Shown here: positions 44,501 to 53,758 of the stretch, piece after piece
Layout of the letters: each line of letters opens with the position of its first letter
How positions within the stretch are numbered: the stretch's first letter is position 1
Assembly (NCBI GenBank): GCA_910577675.1
Contig: CAJTOR010000015.1
Coordinates: 1 to 64,000, forward strand
Reading direction: 5' to 3'
Length of the DNA: 64,000 nucleotides
Origin: an uncultured Lachnospiraceae bacterium
GTDB lineage: Bacteria > Bacillota > Clostridia > Lachnospirales > Lachnospiraceae
The notes under the pieces: generated by a model
Told to the model about the DNA's origin: nothing
Databases searched by the model: none
What the model saw: the letters and a program-made list of their open reading frames with translations, nothing else
Position numbers and translations under genes: made by a program

Positions 44501-45133
44501 GATTTCGGCGATTTTGGCTCGGATACGGTTACAGTCCCGATATTTGCCCTGGATGGCTCCCCTTATCCGCTCCAGATATGGGAGGGTGTTCCAGGTGAGG
44601 AAAACTGTGAGTTGCTCGCGGATGTTATTTACCAGAAACCATCCATCTGGAATGTATACCAGGAAGAAACCTTCCACTTAAACCGCCGCGTAAAAGGCCT
44701 GACAACACTGTGCTTTACCACACACAACAAAATCCATGTCAAAGGCTTTGTTTTCGACGCGCCGAAAAAGGCGTTTGCAGAGATTGCCGCAAAGGAAAAT
44801 ACCCGAATTTACGGCGATACCTTCACCGTGGGCGAAGATGCAATCACCGGTATTGGAAACAATGTTTCACTTGAATTTAACCATATGGATTTCGGGGAGG
44901 ACGGCTTTGAAAAACTTTTGATCTGCGGGCGCACGCCGCTTGAGAAAAACACGATCCATGTGCGCTTTCTTGACAGGAACGGGATTGAGATCAAGCAGAT
45001 TGCAGAATTTGTCCATTCCGATAACTACATGGTGCAGGAATTTGAACTTGAACCCGTAAAAGGCTGCAATATGGTAACCTTTGTATTCCTGCCGGGATGT
45101 AATTTCGATTTCAAATGGTTCCGGTTTGTATAA
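41537..45133 (+). CDS. GH2 beta-galactosidase with extra C-terminal modules
   Basis: The start is ATG 41537 (MNRKLFNFGWEFCKK). The 1198-residue enzyme has the GH2 sandwich, immunoglobulin-like and barrel domains, with acid/base Glu393 (MWSIGNE) and nucleophile Glu472 (IYGSETAS). After about residue 600 come a DUF4982-like block (FPYWDFNNGQPIDVLACSN), a Big-like domain (DLIFLTIHAVDAKGNPVENA) and two jelly-roll-like carbohydrate-binding segments (about 920-1060 and 1070-1198). There is no signal peptide, so it acts in the cytoplasm on imported galactosides. It is the only plus-strand gene between 5 and 55 kb and stands alone. Confidence 0.92.
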   Translation: MNRKLFNFGWEFCKKPLGTSLDAVLKDNDFYAVELPHDWLIFDSRNLYETTEGWYRKRFSCTLKKGQCALLNFEGVYMNSTIYLNGKEIFSWKYGYSGFTFDIAPYIKPGENEIVVRVIHQSPNSRWYSGAGIYRNAWLSIKDAAHFYTDGIYTAIRKNEDHWSVEIDAAVALPEDMGASALSIRHQITGMDGTLLSGAMDNAFAPADVFCPYENKNIRLFANSQKLMVCNPLLWDVTSPVLYNLTSELLLNGKTIDISSCRIGFCTKEFTPEEGFLLNGRKLRLNGACEHHDLGSLGSAVNKTALRRKLLLLKEMGVNAIRTSHNMPATELMDLADEMGILIDSEAFDMWERPKTTYDYARFFKEWSRRDVASWIRRDRNHTSVIMWSIGNEIYDTHADAHGEEITRYLCGYVRENDPKLNAPVTIGSNYMPWAGGQACADIVKYAGYNYSECYYDEHHKKHPDWIIYGSETASVVQSRGIYHFPYHKSILADDDEQCSSLGNSSTSWGAKNTLACITNDRDTYYSAGQFIWTGFDYIGEPTPYHTKNSYFGQLDTAGFPKDSFYIFQAEWTDYKKAPMVHLFPYWDFNNGQPIDVLACSNAPMVELFFNGKSLGKHTLDHKGGHDDLLAHWQLPYENGSIRAVAYDENGTCIATDEHNSFGDATALILTADRDTLKADGRDLIFLTIHAVDAKGNPVENANMRVTVSVTGAGRLLGLDNGDSTDFEQYKCTSRRLFSGKLLAIIGAGLTAGDIHVKVSAKDLPSSSLTLSARAMTQEEIAAEEKAGTRMQENAVLLTVTDSGACFVPADTLVPAANTEPGHNDKTAALFPVVTAPSVTDHNIPIRKLELSTDGGLTFSPQKKQIVVTAKPLPENATPAELIFKVTTDTGIDSNLATLKVSGNQAAITAEGDGMFCIRCMTKNNTDKIRILSQLVFTAEGLGSAALNPYQFVSAGLYDIAIGTITNGNERGIATFRDNDTTFGFKNVDFGDFGSDTVTVPIFALDGSPYPLQIWEGVPGEENCELLADVIYQKPSIWNVYQEETFHLNRRVKGLTTLCFTTHNKIHVKGFVFDAPKKAFAEIAAKENTRIYGDTFTVGEDAITGIGNNVSLEFNHMDFGEDGFEKLLICGRTPLEKNTIHVRFLDRNGIEIKQIAEFVHSDNYMVQEFELEPVKGCNMVTFVFLPGCNFDFKWFRFV

Positions 45134-45180
45134 TTATTTTACCCGTGGTATATTGCCCCTGAAGCATATATCTTTAAACC

Positions 45181-45210
45181 ATAAAAAGCGATTCGTTTGC
45201 CGCTTTTTAT
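45181..45210 (+). terminator. Terminator after the beta-galactosidase gene
   Basis: ATAAAAAGCG and CGCTTTTTAT form a perfect 10-bp stem with a 10-nt loop and A/T ends. It would end transcription in both directions. Confidence 0.7.
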
Positions 45211-45239
45211 GGCATGTTTACTCTAACGGACAATATAGC

Positions 45240-45267
45240 GGGAGGGGAAGATTCTTCTTCCCCTCCC
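45240..45267. repeat. 12-bp GC-rich hairpin between convergent genes
   Basis: GGGAGGGGAAGA at 45240-45251 pairs perfectly with 45256-45267 around a 4-nt loop. It lies between convergent genes and may be a second terminator stem, though it has no T tract. Confidence 0.5.
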
Positions 45268-45330
45268 GCTGCACCGGGCACCCATGAGAAAAAAGTGCCC
45301 GTGTAATAAAGGCTGCACCGCCATACCCGC

Positions 45331-46056
45331 CTATATTTCACAGTAGTACCGGAAATATTGCTCTTTTAAAATCTTGTATGCCCCCCGGGGCAGATGCACT
45401 TTTCCCCCGCCATCTAAAGAAAGCTCCCTCGCATTCATGCTGTTTATATGCCTTAAATTCACAATATAGGCAACCCCCACCCGGACAAATTCGGAGTAGG
45501 GGGAAAGCATGGTAAAAAGTTCTGTCATAGTGAGGTGCAACAGGGGTTTCTCACCGCACAGAAGATGCAAATACTGTTTCTTACCCTGGGCTTCACAAAA
45601 TACTATATCGTTCAATGAAATGCGCTTTATCTTACCGTCAATACGAAAAAGCAAAAATTTTTTGCGCTCCAGCCCAATATCTTCCAAAAAACGATCAATC
45701 ACAGAATAAAAGGCGGCGGGTTCCACGGGCTTTACCAGATACTGCGCTGCATCCACACCAAATGCTTCTAACGCATGTTCTCTCGATGTGGTGAGAAAAA
45801 TTATTTTGCAGTTATTGCCCATGGCGCGCAGTTCCCGCGCAGCATCAGTCCCAAGCTTCCTTGGCATATAGATATCCATAAGTATGATATCCGGCGTATA
45901 GTTCTTTTCCCCGACCAGATAAAGCAACTCTTCCACATTTTCAAAACGCTCTATTATAAGTTCCTTATCGGGACGGTTTTTCAAATAATCCTCGAGCATC
46001 TTCTCCGTTTTATCCAGTTCCGCCGTTTCATCGTCGCAGAGCGCGATCCGGTACAT
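45331..46056 (-). CDS. LytTR-family response regulator (AgrA-like)
   Basis: The 241-residue protein has a receiver domain (CDDETAELDKTE, phospho-Asp in ILMDIYMPRKLG, Lys in YLVKPVEP). A LytTR DNA-binding domain from about 130 contains DIVFCEAQGKKQYLHL and FVRVGVAYIVNLRHI. Such regulators often control peptide signalling or bacteriocin genes. It is encoded 27 bp after a GHKL kinase. No signal peptide gene was found next to it. Confidence 0.92.
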   Translation of the reverse strand: MYRIALCDDETAELDKTEKMLEDYLKNRPDKELIIERFENVEELLYLVGEKNYTPDIILMDIYMPRKLGTDAARELRAMGNNCKIIFLTTSREHALEAFGVDAAQYLVKPVEPAAFYSVIDRFLEDIGLERKKFLLFRIDGKIKRISLNDIVFCEAQGKKQYLHLLCGEKPLLHLTMTELFTMLSPYSEFVRVGVAYIVNLRHINSMNARELSLDGGGKVHLPRGAYKILKEQYFRYYCEI

Positions 46057-46083
46057 ATACCATACCCCTTTCGTTCCGGTTTT

Positions 46084-47421
46084 CTAATCCGCCGCAGGCG
46101 CTTCTTCTATATCTTCTCCTTTTAGCGGTACATTCATGACCAGGCGAAAAACAAAAACCCCGTTATCATTTTTAAAATCATATTCCCCGCCAAACTTATC
46201 CGCAGTTTCAATAATACTTGACACACCGATTCCGCCGGTAAAAACCTGCTTTGACTGACCATATTCCGGTTCCGGACTGCAAGTATTTTTACAGCAGATC
46301 ACAAGTTTTCCCGCTTTCCTGCGGATCATCAAATGGATAAAACATTTCCGTCCATCCCTTGCCGCTCCTGATTCTGTACAGCCATAGATCGCGTTTTCGT
46401 AAGCGTTTGCCAGAATAGCCACAAGGTCAATACCGGGTATGGGCAGCTTTTTTTCCAGCTCCACCTCCAATTCCACCTCTATCCCCTTCTCTTTTGCTTT
46501 TCTGGTATATTCTGACAAAAGATTATTTACCATAGTATTCGAACATACATAATCCTGTATTTCCCCGTTCAATGCTTTATTATAATCATTCAGGTACTGC
46601 AACAATTCTTCATTCTGACCTTTGCGGGCATACTCCGCAATCACAATATTATGATGCCTGACATCATGCCTGATCCTCCTGCCCTCCTGCGCTGCTTCCT
46701 CAAGCAGCTCCACATTCCTCTGCAACAGCCTGTGATTAATCTGCATAAACTGATTATCCCGCCAGTATTCTTTTTCTTTCCCTATATGGAGATAGAGCCG
46801 GTATACCAGAAGCTGCAGCGCCGCTGTCAGAAAAAAATTCACAACAATCTGAAATAAGCGGTAGGGTGTCCTTACCTCAATATTTGGATTTAAGATAAAC
46901 CCAATCCCGAAGAGTATGCTGATTACCATTACCACCGCGCTGAAACGGTCAAGTTCACTCTCCACATAACTTGAAAAACCGCGCAGGGATTCCTTCATCT
47001 TCCGGTCAATAAAAACGGCGATTCCCGCAATCAGAATAATGCGCACAATGATATCCGCCCAGACGCTCCGCTCAAAAAAAAGAACAGATACTTCAATCCC
47101 GCCAATCAGGAAAAATGCCATTAAATAAAATGTGAACGCCAGCTTGTACACCGCTAAAAAAATGCGATCCCTACTCATGGCAACCGCAAAAAAAGCAAAA
47201 CAAAAATACAATACAAAAGGCACCAGCCTCACACAGCGTTCCCAATCAAGGATATACCAGATACACGATAGCAGCAATGACACCACACAGAATGCCCCAT
47301 ACAAAAGCACAGTCTTTTTTTGTCCATACTTTGGCTCACTCATCAGTGAAAACAGGAGGATTACCCCTACAAGGCTAACCGAAAAACGAATGAGTGCAAC
47401 CAGTACCGTTCCACCTAACAT
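46084..47421 (-). CDS. GHKL-domain sensor histidine kinase (AgrC-like)
   Basis: The 445-residue kinase has six or more transmembrane helices (residues about 1-205), a dimerisation helix with a phospho-His region (GRRIRHDVRHHNIVIAEYA), and a GHKL ATPase with LLSEYTRKAKEKGIEVELEV, ILANAYENAIYG and GGIGVSSIIETADKFGG. This matches AgrC-type kinases that sense peptides. It is co-transcribed with the LytTR regulator. The ligand is unknown. Confidence 0.9.
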   Translation of the reverse strand: MLGGTVLVALIRFSVSLVGVILLFSLMSEPKYGQKKTVLLYGAFCVVSLLLSCIWYILDWERCVRLVPFVLYFCFAFFAVAMSRDRIFLAVYKLAFTFYLMAFFLIGGIEVSVLFFERSVWADIIVRIILIAGIAVFIDRKMKESLRGFSSYVESELDRFSAVVMVISILFGIGFILNPNIEVRTPYRLFQIVVNFFLTAALQLLVYRLYLHIGKEKEYWRDNQFMQINHRLLQRNVELLEEAAQEGRRIRHDVRHHNIVIAEYARKGQNEELLQYLNDYNKALNGEIQDYVCSNTMVNNLLSEYTRKAKEKGIEVELEVELEKKLPIPGIDLVAILANAYENAIYGCTESGAARDGRKCFIHLMIRRKAGKLVICCKNTCSPEPEYGQSKQVFTGGIGVSSIIETADKFGGEYDFKNDNGVFVFRLVMNVPLKGEDIEEAPAAD

Positions 47422-47442
47422 AGCCCATCCATCCTTCCAGTA

Positions 47443-48030
47443 TTATCCCAGATCGCAGATATCCACAATTTCCTGTTCATATTCCCATTGCAGGCCATAG
47501 CGATCCACAAAATAAAAATACTTTGTATTCCCGAGAATATCCGCTGCCTCCTGCTTTATATAGGGATTACTCTCTTTTTCCGGGTCAAAGAACTTGATCT
47601 GCGATGGTTTGACCTTGCTTAACTTAAATACCCTGTATTCCTCCGATGTGTTGATTAAAGTTACATCGGACTGCGACTTTATATATTCAAATGCTTCCTC
47701 AATATTGGCAACTTTTAAAGCGATATACCTTGCGCCGCTGATATCGTTGGCACGGAAAAACATGGGGGTCTGCCGTCCTTTTGGATAATGATAACACATC
47801 AGTTCAAGAACCAGCCCAGCCCCGGGTACCTCCATAATACCTATGGAAACATCCGCATCCCCTGCTTCTTTCAGGAATCCTCCCGCCTCAAAAAAACCGG
47901 GGTTCCTAAAGTGCGGGATATACTGTTTTGGCACAGCCCCCAAAATCCTCTTGTAATACTGGATTGCCTTCTCAACATTTTCTACAAAAATGCAGATGTG
48001 GGACAATCCCGTAAAAACTGCCTTCCCCAT
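47443..48030 (-). CDS. VOC-family (glyoxalase-like) protein
   Basis: The start is ATG 48030 (MGKAVFTGLSHICIFVENVE). The 195-residue protein has the vicinal oxygen chelate fold signs: an N-terminal His in LSHICIFVENVEKAIQYYK, paired beta-alpha-beta repeats, and a second half with YIALKVANIEEAFEYIKS ending FYFVDRYGLQWEYEQ. These enzymes use a metal ion for lyase, isomerase or dioxygenase reactions; the substrate is not predictable. It precedes the kinase gene by 22 bp and may be in its operon. Confidence 0.8.
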   Translation of the reverse strand: MGKAVFTGLSHICIFVENVEKAIQYYKRILGAVPKQYIPHFRNPGFFEAGGFLKEAGDADVSIGIMEVPGAGLVLELMCYHYPKGRQTPMFFRANDISGARYIALKVANIEEAFEYIKSQSDVTLINTSEEYRVFKLSKVKPSQIKFFDPEKESNPYIKQEAADILGNTKYFYFVDRYGLQWEYEQEIVDICDLG

Positions 48031-48295
48031 TTCACTACCTCCTCCTGCTCCCCGCCATCGGGCATGACACAAAACTTTGTCACACCCGGGGAAATAATAT
48101 GCAAATAACCGTCTGTATTATAGCAGAGAAATCTTTGTGCAAAAAGCCATTTGGCATGGATTGCAGTTTTTTCGGCATACTTCGCCATTAATTATCCTAA
48201 TATTACAAAATATTGTACTCCTGCTGCCGCATTTTTCCCATAAAGCCCTAAACCTCTTCCAATCCACCTATCGGTGTCATTTATTAAACCATGAC

Positions 48296-50764
48296 TTATA
48301 ACGTTTTGCCAACAAGCCTCTTCGCCACCACAACCGCCTCCTGCGCATCCTTCGAATAGCCGTCCGCATGGATTTCATCGCAGTACTCCTGTGTGATAAC
48401 CGCGCCGCCAATCATAATTTTGGCGCGCAGCCCGGCGGCATCGCGCTGTTTTACAATCTCCTTCATCTCAAGCATCGTGGTGGTCATCAGCGCCGAAACC
48501 GCGATAATATCTGCATCAAACTCTTTTGCAGAGCGGATAATTTCTTCGGTCGGCACATCCTTGCCCAGATCATGTACGTCAAACCCATAGTTTTTAAGCA
48601 TCAGCGCAACCAGGTTTTTCCCGATATCATGGACATCGCCGGAAACCGTGGCAATAACGACAACCCCCTGTTTTTCCATCCCCTCATCGCTTTTAAGAAG
48701 CGGCTCGAGATATTCAACTGCCATCTTCATCGCCTCCGCCGACGCGATTAACTGCGGCAGGAAATATTCCCTGCGGTTAAACAGTTCTCCAACTTCATTG
48801 ATGGCAGGAATCAACTCTTCATCCAAAAGCTCCTGCGGGGTTTTCCCCCCGGAAACCGCCTCCGCAGCCAAAGCTACAATGCCCTTGCGGTTCCCTGAAA
48901 GGACAGCCTCGTAAAGCTTTGGCATAGCAGGTTTTTCCGGATGTTCCGGCATATGCTTAATATCTTTTGCCTCAGGGGCTTTTTTGCCCTCCGCCTTAAT
49001 GGTTGCTGGCGGTTTTTCTGTTACCCTGCGGATATAATCAAGTTCCGCGCCCTCCCTTGCGCGCAGAAGGTCGGACGCTGCGGCAATCGTCATCAGAAGA
49101 TCCTGCGAAGGGTTTACGATGGCTGCCGTGATGCCTGCCTGGATGGCAAAGGCAAGGAATGCCGCATTTACATATGGACGCTGTGGCAGACCAAATGAAA
49201 TATTGGACAGACCGCACATGGTCGCCAGTCCAAGTTCCTCTCTACAGTAACGGATGGTTTCCACCGCAGCCAGGGCAGCGTCCGGGTTTGCCCCCACTGT
49301 ATTGACCAGCCCGTCCACAAAAATATCCTCCCTGCAAAGCCCGTATTTTTCAGCTTGCGCAAGGATTGTACGGATAATCTGCTTTTTCTCCTCCATATCT
49401 TTTGGCAGTCCGGTCTGCGAGAGCGGCAGGAGAATAAACATCGCACCGTATTTTTTTATTGCCGGGAAGAGTTTTTCCATCTTCCCCTCCTCGAGTGATA
49501 CGGAATTGACTAACGCCCGCCCCGGATAGCGCCTAAGTGCCGCCTCGATTACTTCCGGGTGGCTTGAATCAATGCAGAGCGCAAGATTAACTGTGGCGGA
49601 AACCGTCTCGATGGCGGAAAGCATCATCGCTTTCTCATCGATGCCGCTCATGCCCATATTGATATCGAGGATATCAGCGCCATCCTCCGCCTGTTCCCTT
49701 GCAAACTGTTCCACCATCTCCATCTCCCCCGCAAGCAGGCTTTCCTTTAACGCGGGTTTCCCGGTCGGGTTAATGCGCTCCCCAATAGTAAGGAATCTTC
49801 CGTCAAGATCAATCCTTAAAATGTCACGCTCCGTCGCAAGCGCCCTAAGGTGCAATTTATTTAACTTTACAGGTGCAAATTTAGAAGCTGCTTTTGCCAG
49901 ACCCTTTATATAAACCGGCGTTGTGCCGCAGCATCCGCCCACCAAAGCGGCTCCCGCCAAAAGCACCGCCTCCATATGTCCTACAAATTCCTGCGCATCC
50001 ATATCGTACAGTGTCCTGCCATCCGAAAGTACGGGCAGGCCGGCGTTTGGTTTTACAACCACCGGTATGTCCGATACCTCCACCATACGTTTTACAAGTG
50101 AAAGAAGTTTGTCCGGACCTGCGGAGCAGTTTAGGCCGATTGCATCCGCCCCCATCCCGCCAAGAACAACGGCGCAGGCTTCCGGGGTATTGCCAAAAAA
50201 AGTGTGCCCGTCCTCGAGGAAAGTGAGTGTTATCATAACGGGAAGTTCACAGACTTCCCGGATGGCAAGCAGCGCTATGCGGCACTCCTTTAGATTCATC
50301 ATGGTTTCCACAACAAACAGGTCGGCACCCGCCTTAACACAGCATAGCGCCTGTTCCCTGTAAACATCAAAAAGCTCTTCAAAGTCCATTGTTCCCATGG
50401 GGGCAAGCTGCTTTCCCGTCATGGTCAGATCTGCCGCCACATAGGCATTCCCCTCCCGCCCCGCGCGCCGCACTGCCTCCTTAGAGAGTGCGATAAGTTC
50501 CCCGTTCATCTTTATCACGCGCCCGGAAAGCCCGTACTCCGCCAATTTTATACGGTTTGCGGAAAATGTCGGGGCATAGAGGATATCCGTACCCGCCTGC
50601 AAATAATCCGCCTGCAATCGGATAAGCACCTCCGGATTTTCCAGTATCCATTGTTCCGGGCAGACACCGCTAGGCATCCCCGCCGCAATCAGGCAGCTCC
50701 CGGTCGCACCGTCAAGGATAACACGCTTTTTTTCTGTTAATTCCCTAAATTCCTGTCTTGTCAT
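48296..50764 (-). CDS. metH: B12-dependent methionine synthase (MetH, no activation domain)
   Basis: The 822-residue enzyme has a homocysteine methyltransferase domain (1-290) with zinc ligands in GLNCSAGPD and GGCCGTTPVY, a pterin-binding domain (about 310-570: GERINPTGKPALKE, ADILDINMGM), and a cobalamin domain (about 620-822) with the ligand motif D-V-H-D-I-G and VSALMTTTM. It lacks the SAM-dependent reactivation domain of E. coli MetH, which is usual in Firmicutes. It joins homocysteine and methyl-tetrahydrofolate to make methionine. The upstream neighbour supplies the methyl folate. B12 uptake genes lie 11 kb away. Confidence 0.93.
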   Translation of the reverse strand: MTRQEFRELTEKKRVILDGATGSCLIAAGMPSGVCPEQWILENPEVLIRLQADYLQAGTDILYAPTFSANRIKLAEYGLSGRVIKMNGELIALSKEAVRRAGREGNAYVAADLTMTGKQLAPMGTMDFEELFDVYREQALCCVKAGADLFVVETMMNLKECRIALLAIREVCELPVMITLTFLEDGHTFFGNTPEACAVVLGGMGADAIGLNCSAGPDKLLSLVKRMVEVSDIPVVVKPNAGLPVLSDGRTLYDMDAQEFVGHMEAVLLAGAALVGGCCGTTPVYIKGLAKAASKFAPVKLNKLHLRALATERDILRIDLDGRFLTIGERINPTGKPALKESLLAGEMEMVEQFAREQAEDGADILDINMGMSGIDEKAMMLSAIETVSATVNLALCIDSSHPEVIEAALRRYPGRALVNSVSLEEGKMEKLFPAIKKYGAMFILLPLSQTGLPKDMEEKKQIIRTILAQAEKYGLCREDIFVDGLVNTVGANPDAALAAVETIRYCREELGLATMCGLSNISFGLPQRPYVNAAFLAFAIQAGITAAIVNPSQDLLMTIAAASDLLRAREGAELDYIRRVTEKPPATIKAEGKKAPEAKDIKHMPEHPEKPAMPKLYEAVLSGNRKGIVALAAEAVSGGKTPQELLDEELIPAINEVGELFNRREYFLPQLIASAEAMKMAVEYLEPLLKSDEGMEKQGVVVIATVSGDVHDIGKNLVALMLKNYGFDVHDLGKDVPTEEIIRSAKEFDADIIAVSALMTTTMLEMKEIVKQRDAAGLRAKIMIGGAVITQEYCDEIHADGYSKDAQEAVVVAKRLVGKTL

Positions 50765-50796
50765 AATAATCTCCGTTTCTGTCCGCTGTTCTGCCT

Positions 50797-52626
50797 TTAC
50801 TTTTTCATTCCTCTTAAAATCCCCTCCATCAATCCCACCCGGTTAAACGGCAGCATAAAATAATATCCGTCCACAAAATCATTCATCTGTTCCATTACCT
50901 CAAGTGAAATCCGGATTCCGACCTGCTCCCCCTCTTCCCTGCCCATATCCGGATGATATTTTAAAAGCACTTTATCCGGGATATTGATACCGACCAACTC
51001 GTTTTTAACAAAATTTGCATTGCGGTAGCTGACTAAGGGCATAATCCCGGCAAGAAGCTTTGTTTTTAACTTCTGCTTTAACAAAAAAAGCCTCTCGATA
51101 TCTTCCCTGCCATAAACTGGCTGCGTCAGGAAATAGGAAGCCCCGGCATCAATTTTTTTCTGCGCGCGGGAGAGTTCCACGGAAAAATTTACCCTCCCCT
51201 GGTTAAGTGCACCGCCGTAAACCATCGGCTCATTTTGGAAATGTTCGCGGTTCATCTCGCGCGCAAATTCCATCAGTTTCACTGAATTGTAGTCGAACAC
51301 GCCGGTCGCACTGCTGCGCAGTTGTATCGGCACCGGGTCGCCGGTAACAAAAAGAAAATTGCGTATCCCGTTTGCGTAGGCTCCGAGCAGTACGGAACGC
51401 ATGGAAATCATATTTTTATCCCGGCAGCAGATATGGGGCATCACAGGCATCCCTGTAATCGCCACCAGCTTGACCGCCGTAAGTACGGAATCCATGCGGG
51501 AACGCCCCTGCGGGGAATCCGCCACGGTCAGGATATCCGCGCCCAATTCTTTTAATCGTGCCGCCGCCGCGATAATCTTTGCATCGTCCGCATCGTATGG
51601 CGGGTCAAGCTCCACCGCGATTACTTTTTTGCCCTGTAATTGTTCAAGAAATCGGTTGTTTTCCGTATGAACCCAAATATCGTCCTCTTCCCGGCACAGT
51701 TTTCCTCCATCCCCACAAGCAGGCTCAAAGACTTTACATTCCACAGAATTTAAAGGCGCAGAAAGGTTCCCTGAAAGTTCCGCAATATATTCCGGCGACG
51801 AGCCGCAGCAGGCTCCCAGGACCGACACACCACAGGCGGCAATTTTTTCCATATTTTTCCTAAAATAATTTTCATTCCGCAGAAATACCATGCGGCTGTT
51901 AAGCTGTTCCGGATAACCGGCATTAGGCAGTACACAGAAATATTTTTTTTCCGGAAGACGCAGATTTTCCACAATCCGCAACATATGCCCGGAGCCGACC
52001 CCGCAGTTTAAACCAACGGCATCAAGCTCTGTTTCACCAGCCTGCGCAATCAGGCGTTCGGCTCGGATTCCCGCCGAGGAATAGCCATTTTGGTTTACAC
52101 AGAACAGACCCGCGCAGAATATATCCGGCATACGCGATTTTGCATAGGCAACCGCTTCCCCCATCCCCCCCATATCCGGGAAGGTTTCAAACCAGAGCGC
52201 ATCCACGCCCTCCTCCAAAAACAGATCGACAAGCGCGCGGTACTCCTCCCCAACATCCGCCGCATCCCCATTTACAAAAACCTCCCTGAGCGGTCCGATA
52301 TCGCCCGCAAGAAAACATTTTCTTCCAGTTTTTTCCATATGTAGCGCAATTTCTGCTTTTGCAATCCGGCACGCCGCGCGCACAATCTCCTCCTGCCCTT
52401 TTTTATCCACGCCAAGCACCTGTCTGCCCGCCGCAAAGGTATTTGTCCGCAAAAGCATAGCCCCCGCCTCTAAGTAGGCGCGGTGGATGCCCGCAACCAC
52501 CTCCGGCTCCCTGATATTCGCCCACTCCGATACCGGGCTTTCCTGCCTTTTTATTTCCGCATAATATGTCCCCATCGCTCCGTCCGTCAAAAGGCAGTGC
52601 GACTTTAAATATTCCCCGATGCCCAT
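50797..52626 (-). CDS. Homocysteine methyltransferase / methylenetetrahydrofolate reductase fusion
   Basis: The 609-residue protein is of the YitJ type. The N-terminal half (1-300) is a homocysteine methyltransferase with GLNCGVGSGH and GACCGSSPEYI zinc ligands. The C-terminal half (about 325-609) is a flavin-dependent methylenetetrahydrofolate reductase with VIAVELDPPYDADDAKII, NFLFVTGDPVP and ASYFLTQPVYG. It makes 5-methyl-THF for the MetH gene that follows 32 bp downstream. No SAM riboswitch was seen in the 118 bp upstream. Confidence 0.9.
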   Translation of the reverse strand: MGIGEYLKSHCLLTDGAMGTYYAEIKRQESPVSEWANIREPEVVAGIHRAYLEAGAMLLRTNTFAAGRQVLGVDKKGQEEIVRAACRIAKAEIALHMEKTGRKCFLAGDIGPLREVFVNGDAADVGEEYRALVDLFLEEGVDALWFETFPDMGGMGEAVAYAKSRMPDIFCAGLFCVNQNGYSSAGIRAERLIAQAGETELDAVGLNCGVGSGHMLRIVENLRLPEKKYFCVLPNAGYPEQLNSRMVFLRNENYFRKNMEKIAACGVSVLGACCGSSPEYIAELSGNLSAPLNSVECKVFEPACGDGGKLCREEDDIWVHTENNRFLEQLQGKKVIAVELDPPYDADDAKIIAAAARLKELGADILTVADSPQGRSRMDSVLTAVKLVAITGMPVMPHICCRDKNMISMRSVLLGAYANGIRNFLFVTGDPVPIQLRSSATGVFDYNSVKLMEFAREMNREHFQNEPMVYGGALNQGRVNFSVELSRAQKKIDAGASYFLTQPVYGREDIERLFLLKQKLKTKLLAGIMPLVSYRNANFVKNELVGINIPDKVLLKYHPDMGREEGEQVGIRISLEVMEQMNDFVDGYYFMLPFNRVGLMEGILRGMKK

Positions 52627-52744
52627 ATTCCTTTTTCCTTTTTATTTCCTGTCCGTTCAGTTACATTTTTTTCCAGTTCCTAAATAATCTACCCATAGCC
52701 CGGTTTTTAAGCTTAGTTTTCCGCCCTATCTCGGCCATATCCAT

Positions 52745-53704
52745 CTACTCTGTCACGCAATTTCTTTCCCGTCCGGCCAGGTATGCTTCTATATTTTTTG
52801 CCACTTCATCCACACAGCGCTGCCTTGCCTCAACGGTTGCCCAGCCGATATGCGGCGTGATAATCAGCCGCGTGGAGTCCTTGACGGCAAGAAGGGGGGA
52901 ATCTGCTGCCATTGGCTCCACACAGAGTACATCAAGCCCGGCACCGCCGATCTCTCCCTTTAAAAGTGCCTGTGCTAGGGCTTTTTCATCGATAATCGGA
53001 CCGCGCCCAAGGTTTAGGAGAATGGCATCCTTTTTCATCAGGGACAGTTCCCGCTCCCCGACAAAATTCCTGGTTGCATCGTTTAGCGGGGCATGGATGG
53101 ATATGATATCCGATTCCCCAAACAGGGTTTCTTTGTCCACGCGCCGGTACTCTGTATCATCGTGCGTGCCGCTTGTCGAATAATAGACCACATCACACCC
53201 GAAGGCTTTTGCTATCCCCGCCACCTTCCTGCCAATATTGCCAAGTCCCACAATCCCGAAACGTTTTTTGGAAAGCTCGTTAAAATGCACGTCGAACTTG
53301 CTGAAAATATCGCATTTTACATATTCGCCCGACTTAACATAACGGTCGTAAAAATACAATTTTTCATACAGGTAGAACAAAAGTGCAAAAGTATGCTGTG
53401 CCACCGAATCAGTGGAATAGTCACTGACATTCGTTACTTTTATTCCTCTTTCTGCCATATATGCAAAATCCACATTGTTCGTACCAGTTGCCGTAAGGCA
53501 GATTAATTTTAGCTGGCTGCAATCTTTAAGAAGTTCCCTTCCAAGCGGGATTTTGTTGACCACAATAATATCCGCCCCCCTGATGCGCGCGGCATTCTCC
53601 CCTGGCACGGACTTCCCGTAAACGGTTACTTCCCCAAACGCATCAAACGCGCCAAGATCCACATCCTTTCCCAGCGTGTCCGCCTCCATAAATACAATTT
53701 TCAT
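52745..53704 (-). CDS. D-isomer-specific 2-hydroxyacid dehydrogenase
   Basis: The 319-residue protein has an NAD-binding fold with GIVGLGNIGRKVAGIAKAFG and the catalytic set: Arg (in ATGTNNVDFAYM/LNLGRGPII region), Glu in CVEPMAA and His in TPHIGWAT. It interconverts a 2-keto acid and a D-2-hydroxy acid, for example glycerate or lactate; substrate not predictable. It stands as a separate transcription unit upstream of the methionine genes, with 118 bp between. The length is usual for the family. Confidence 0.88.
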   Translation of the reverse strand: MKIVFMEADTLGKDVDLGAFDAFGEVTVYGKSVPGENAARIRGADIIVVNKIPLGRELLKDCSQLKLICLTATGTNNVDFAYMAERGIKVTNVSDYSTDSVAQHTFALLFYLYEKLYFYDRYVKSGEYVKCDIFSKFDVHFNELSKKRFGIVGLGNIGRKVAGIAKAFGCDVVYYSTSGTHDDTEYRRVDKETLFGESDIISIHAPLNDATRNFVGERELSLMKKDAILLNLGRGPIIDEKALAQALLKGEIGGAGLDVLCVEPMAADSPLLAVKDSTRLIITPHIGWATVEARQRCVDEVAKNIEAYLAGRERNCVTE

Positions 53705-53758
53705 AAAAATCCCCCCAAAAACAGTCCTTTTTTACAAAATATTCCAGTAATCGACCTG

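Noticed and set aside
52627..52744. Possible SAM riboswitch before the MTHFR fusion gene
   Set aside because: The stretch is short and lacks conserved S-box elements.
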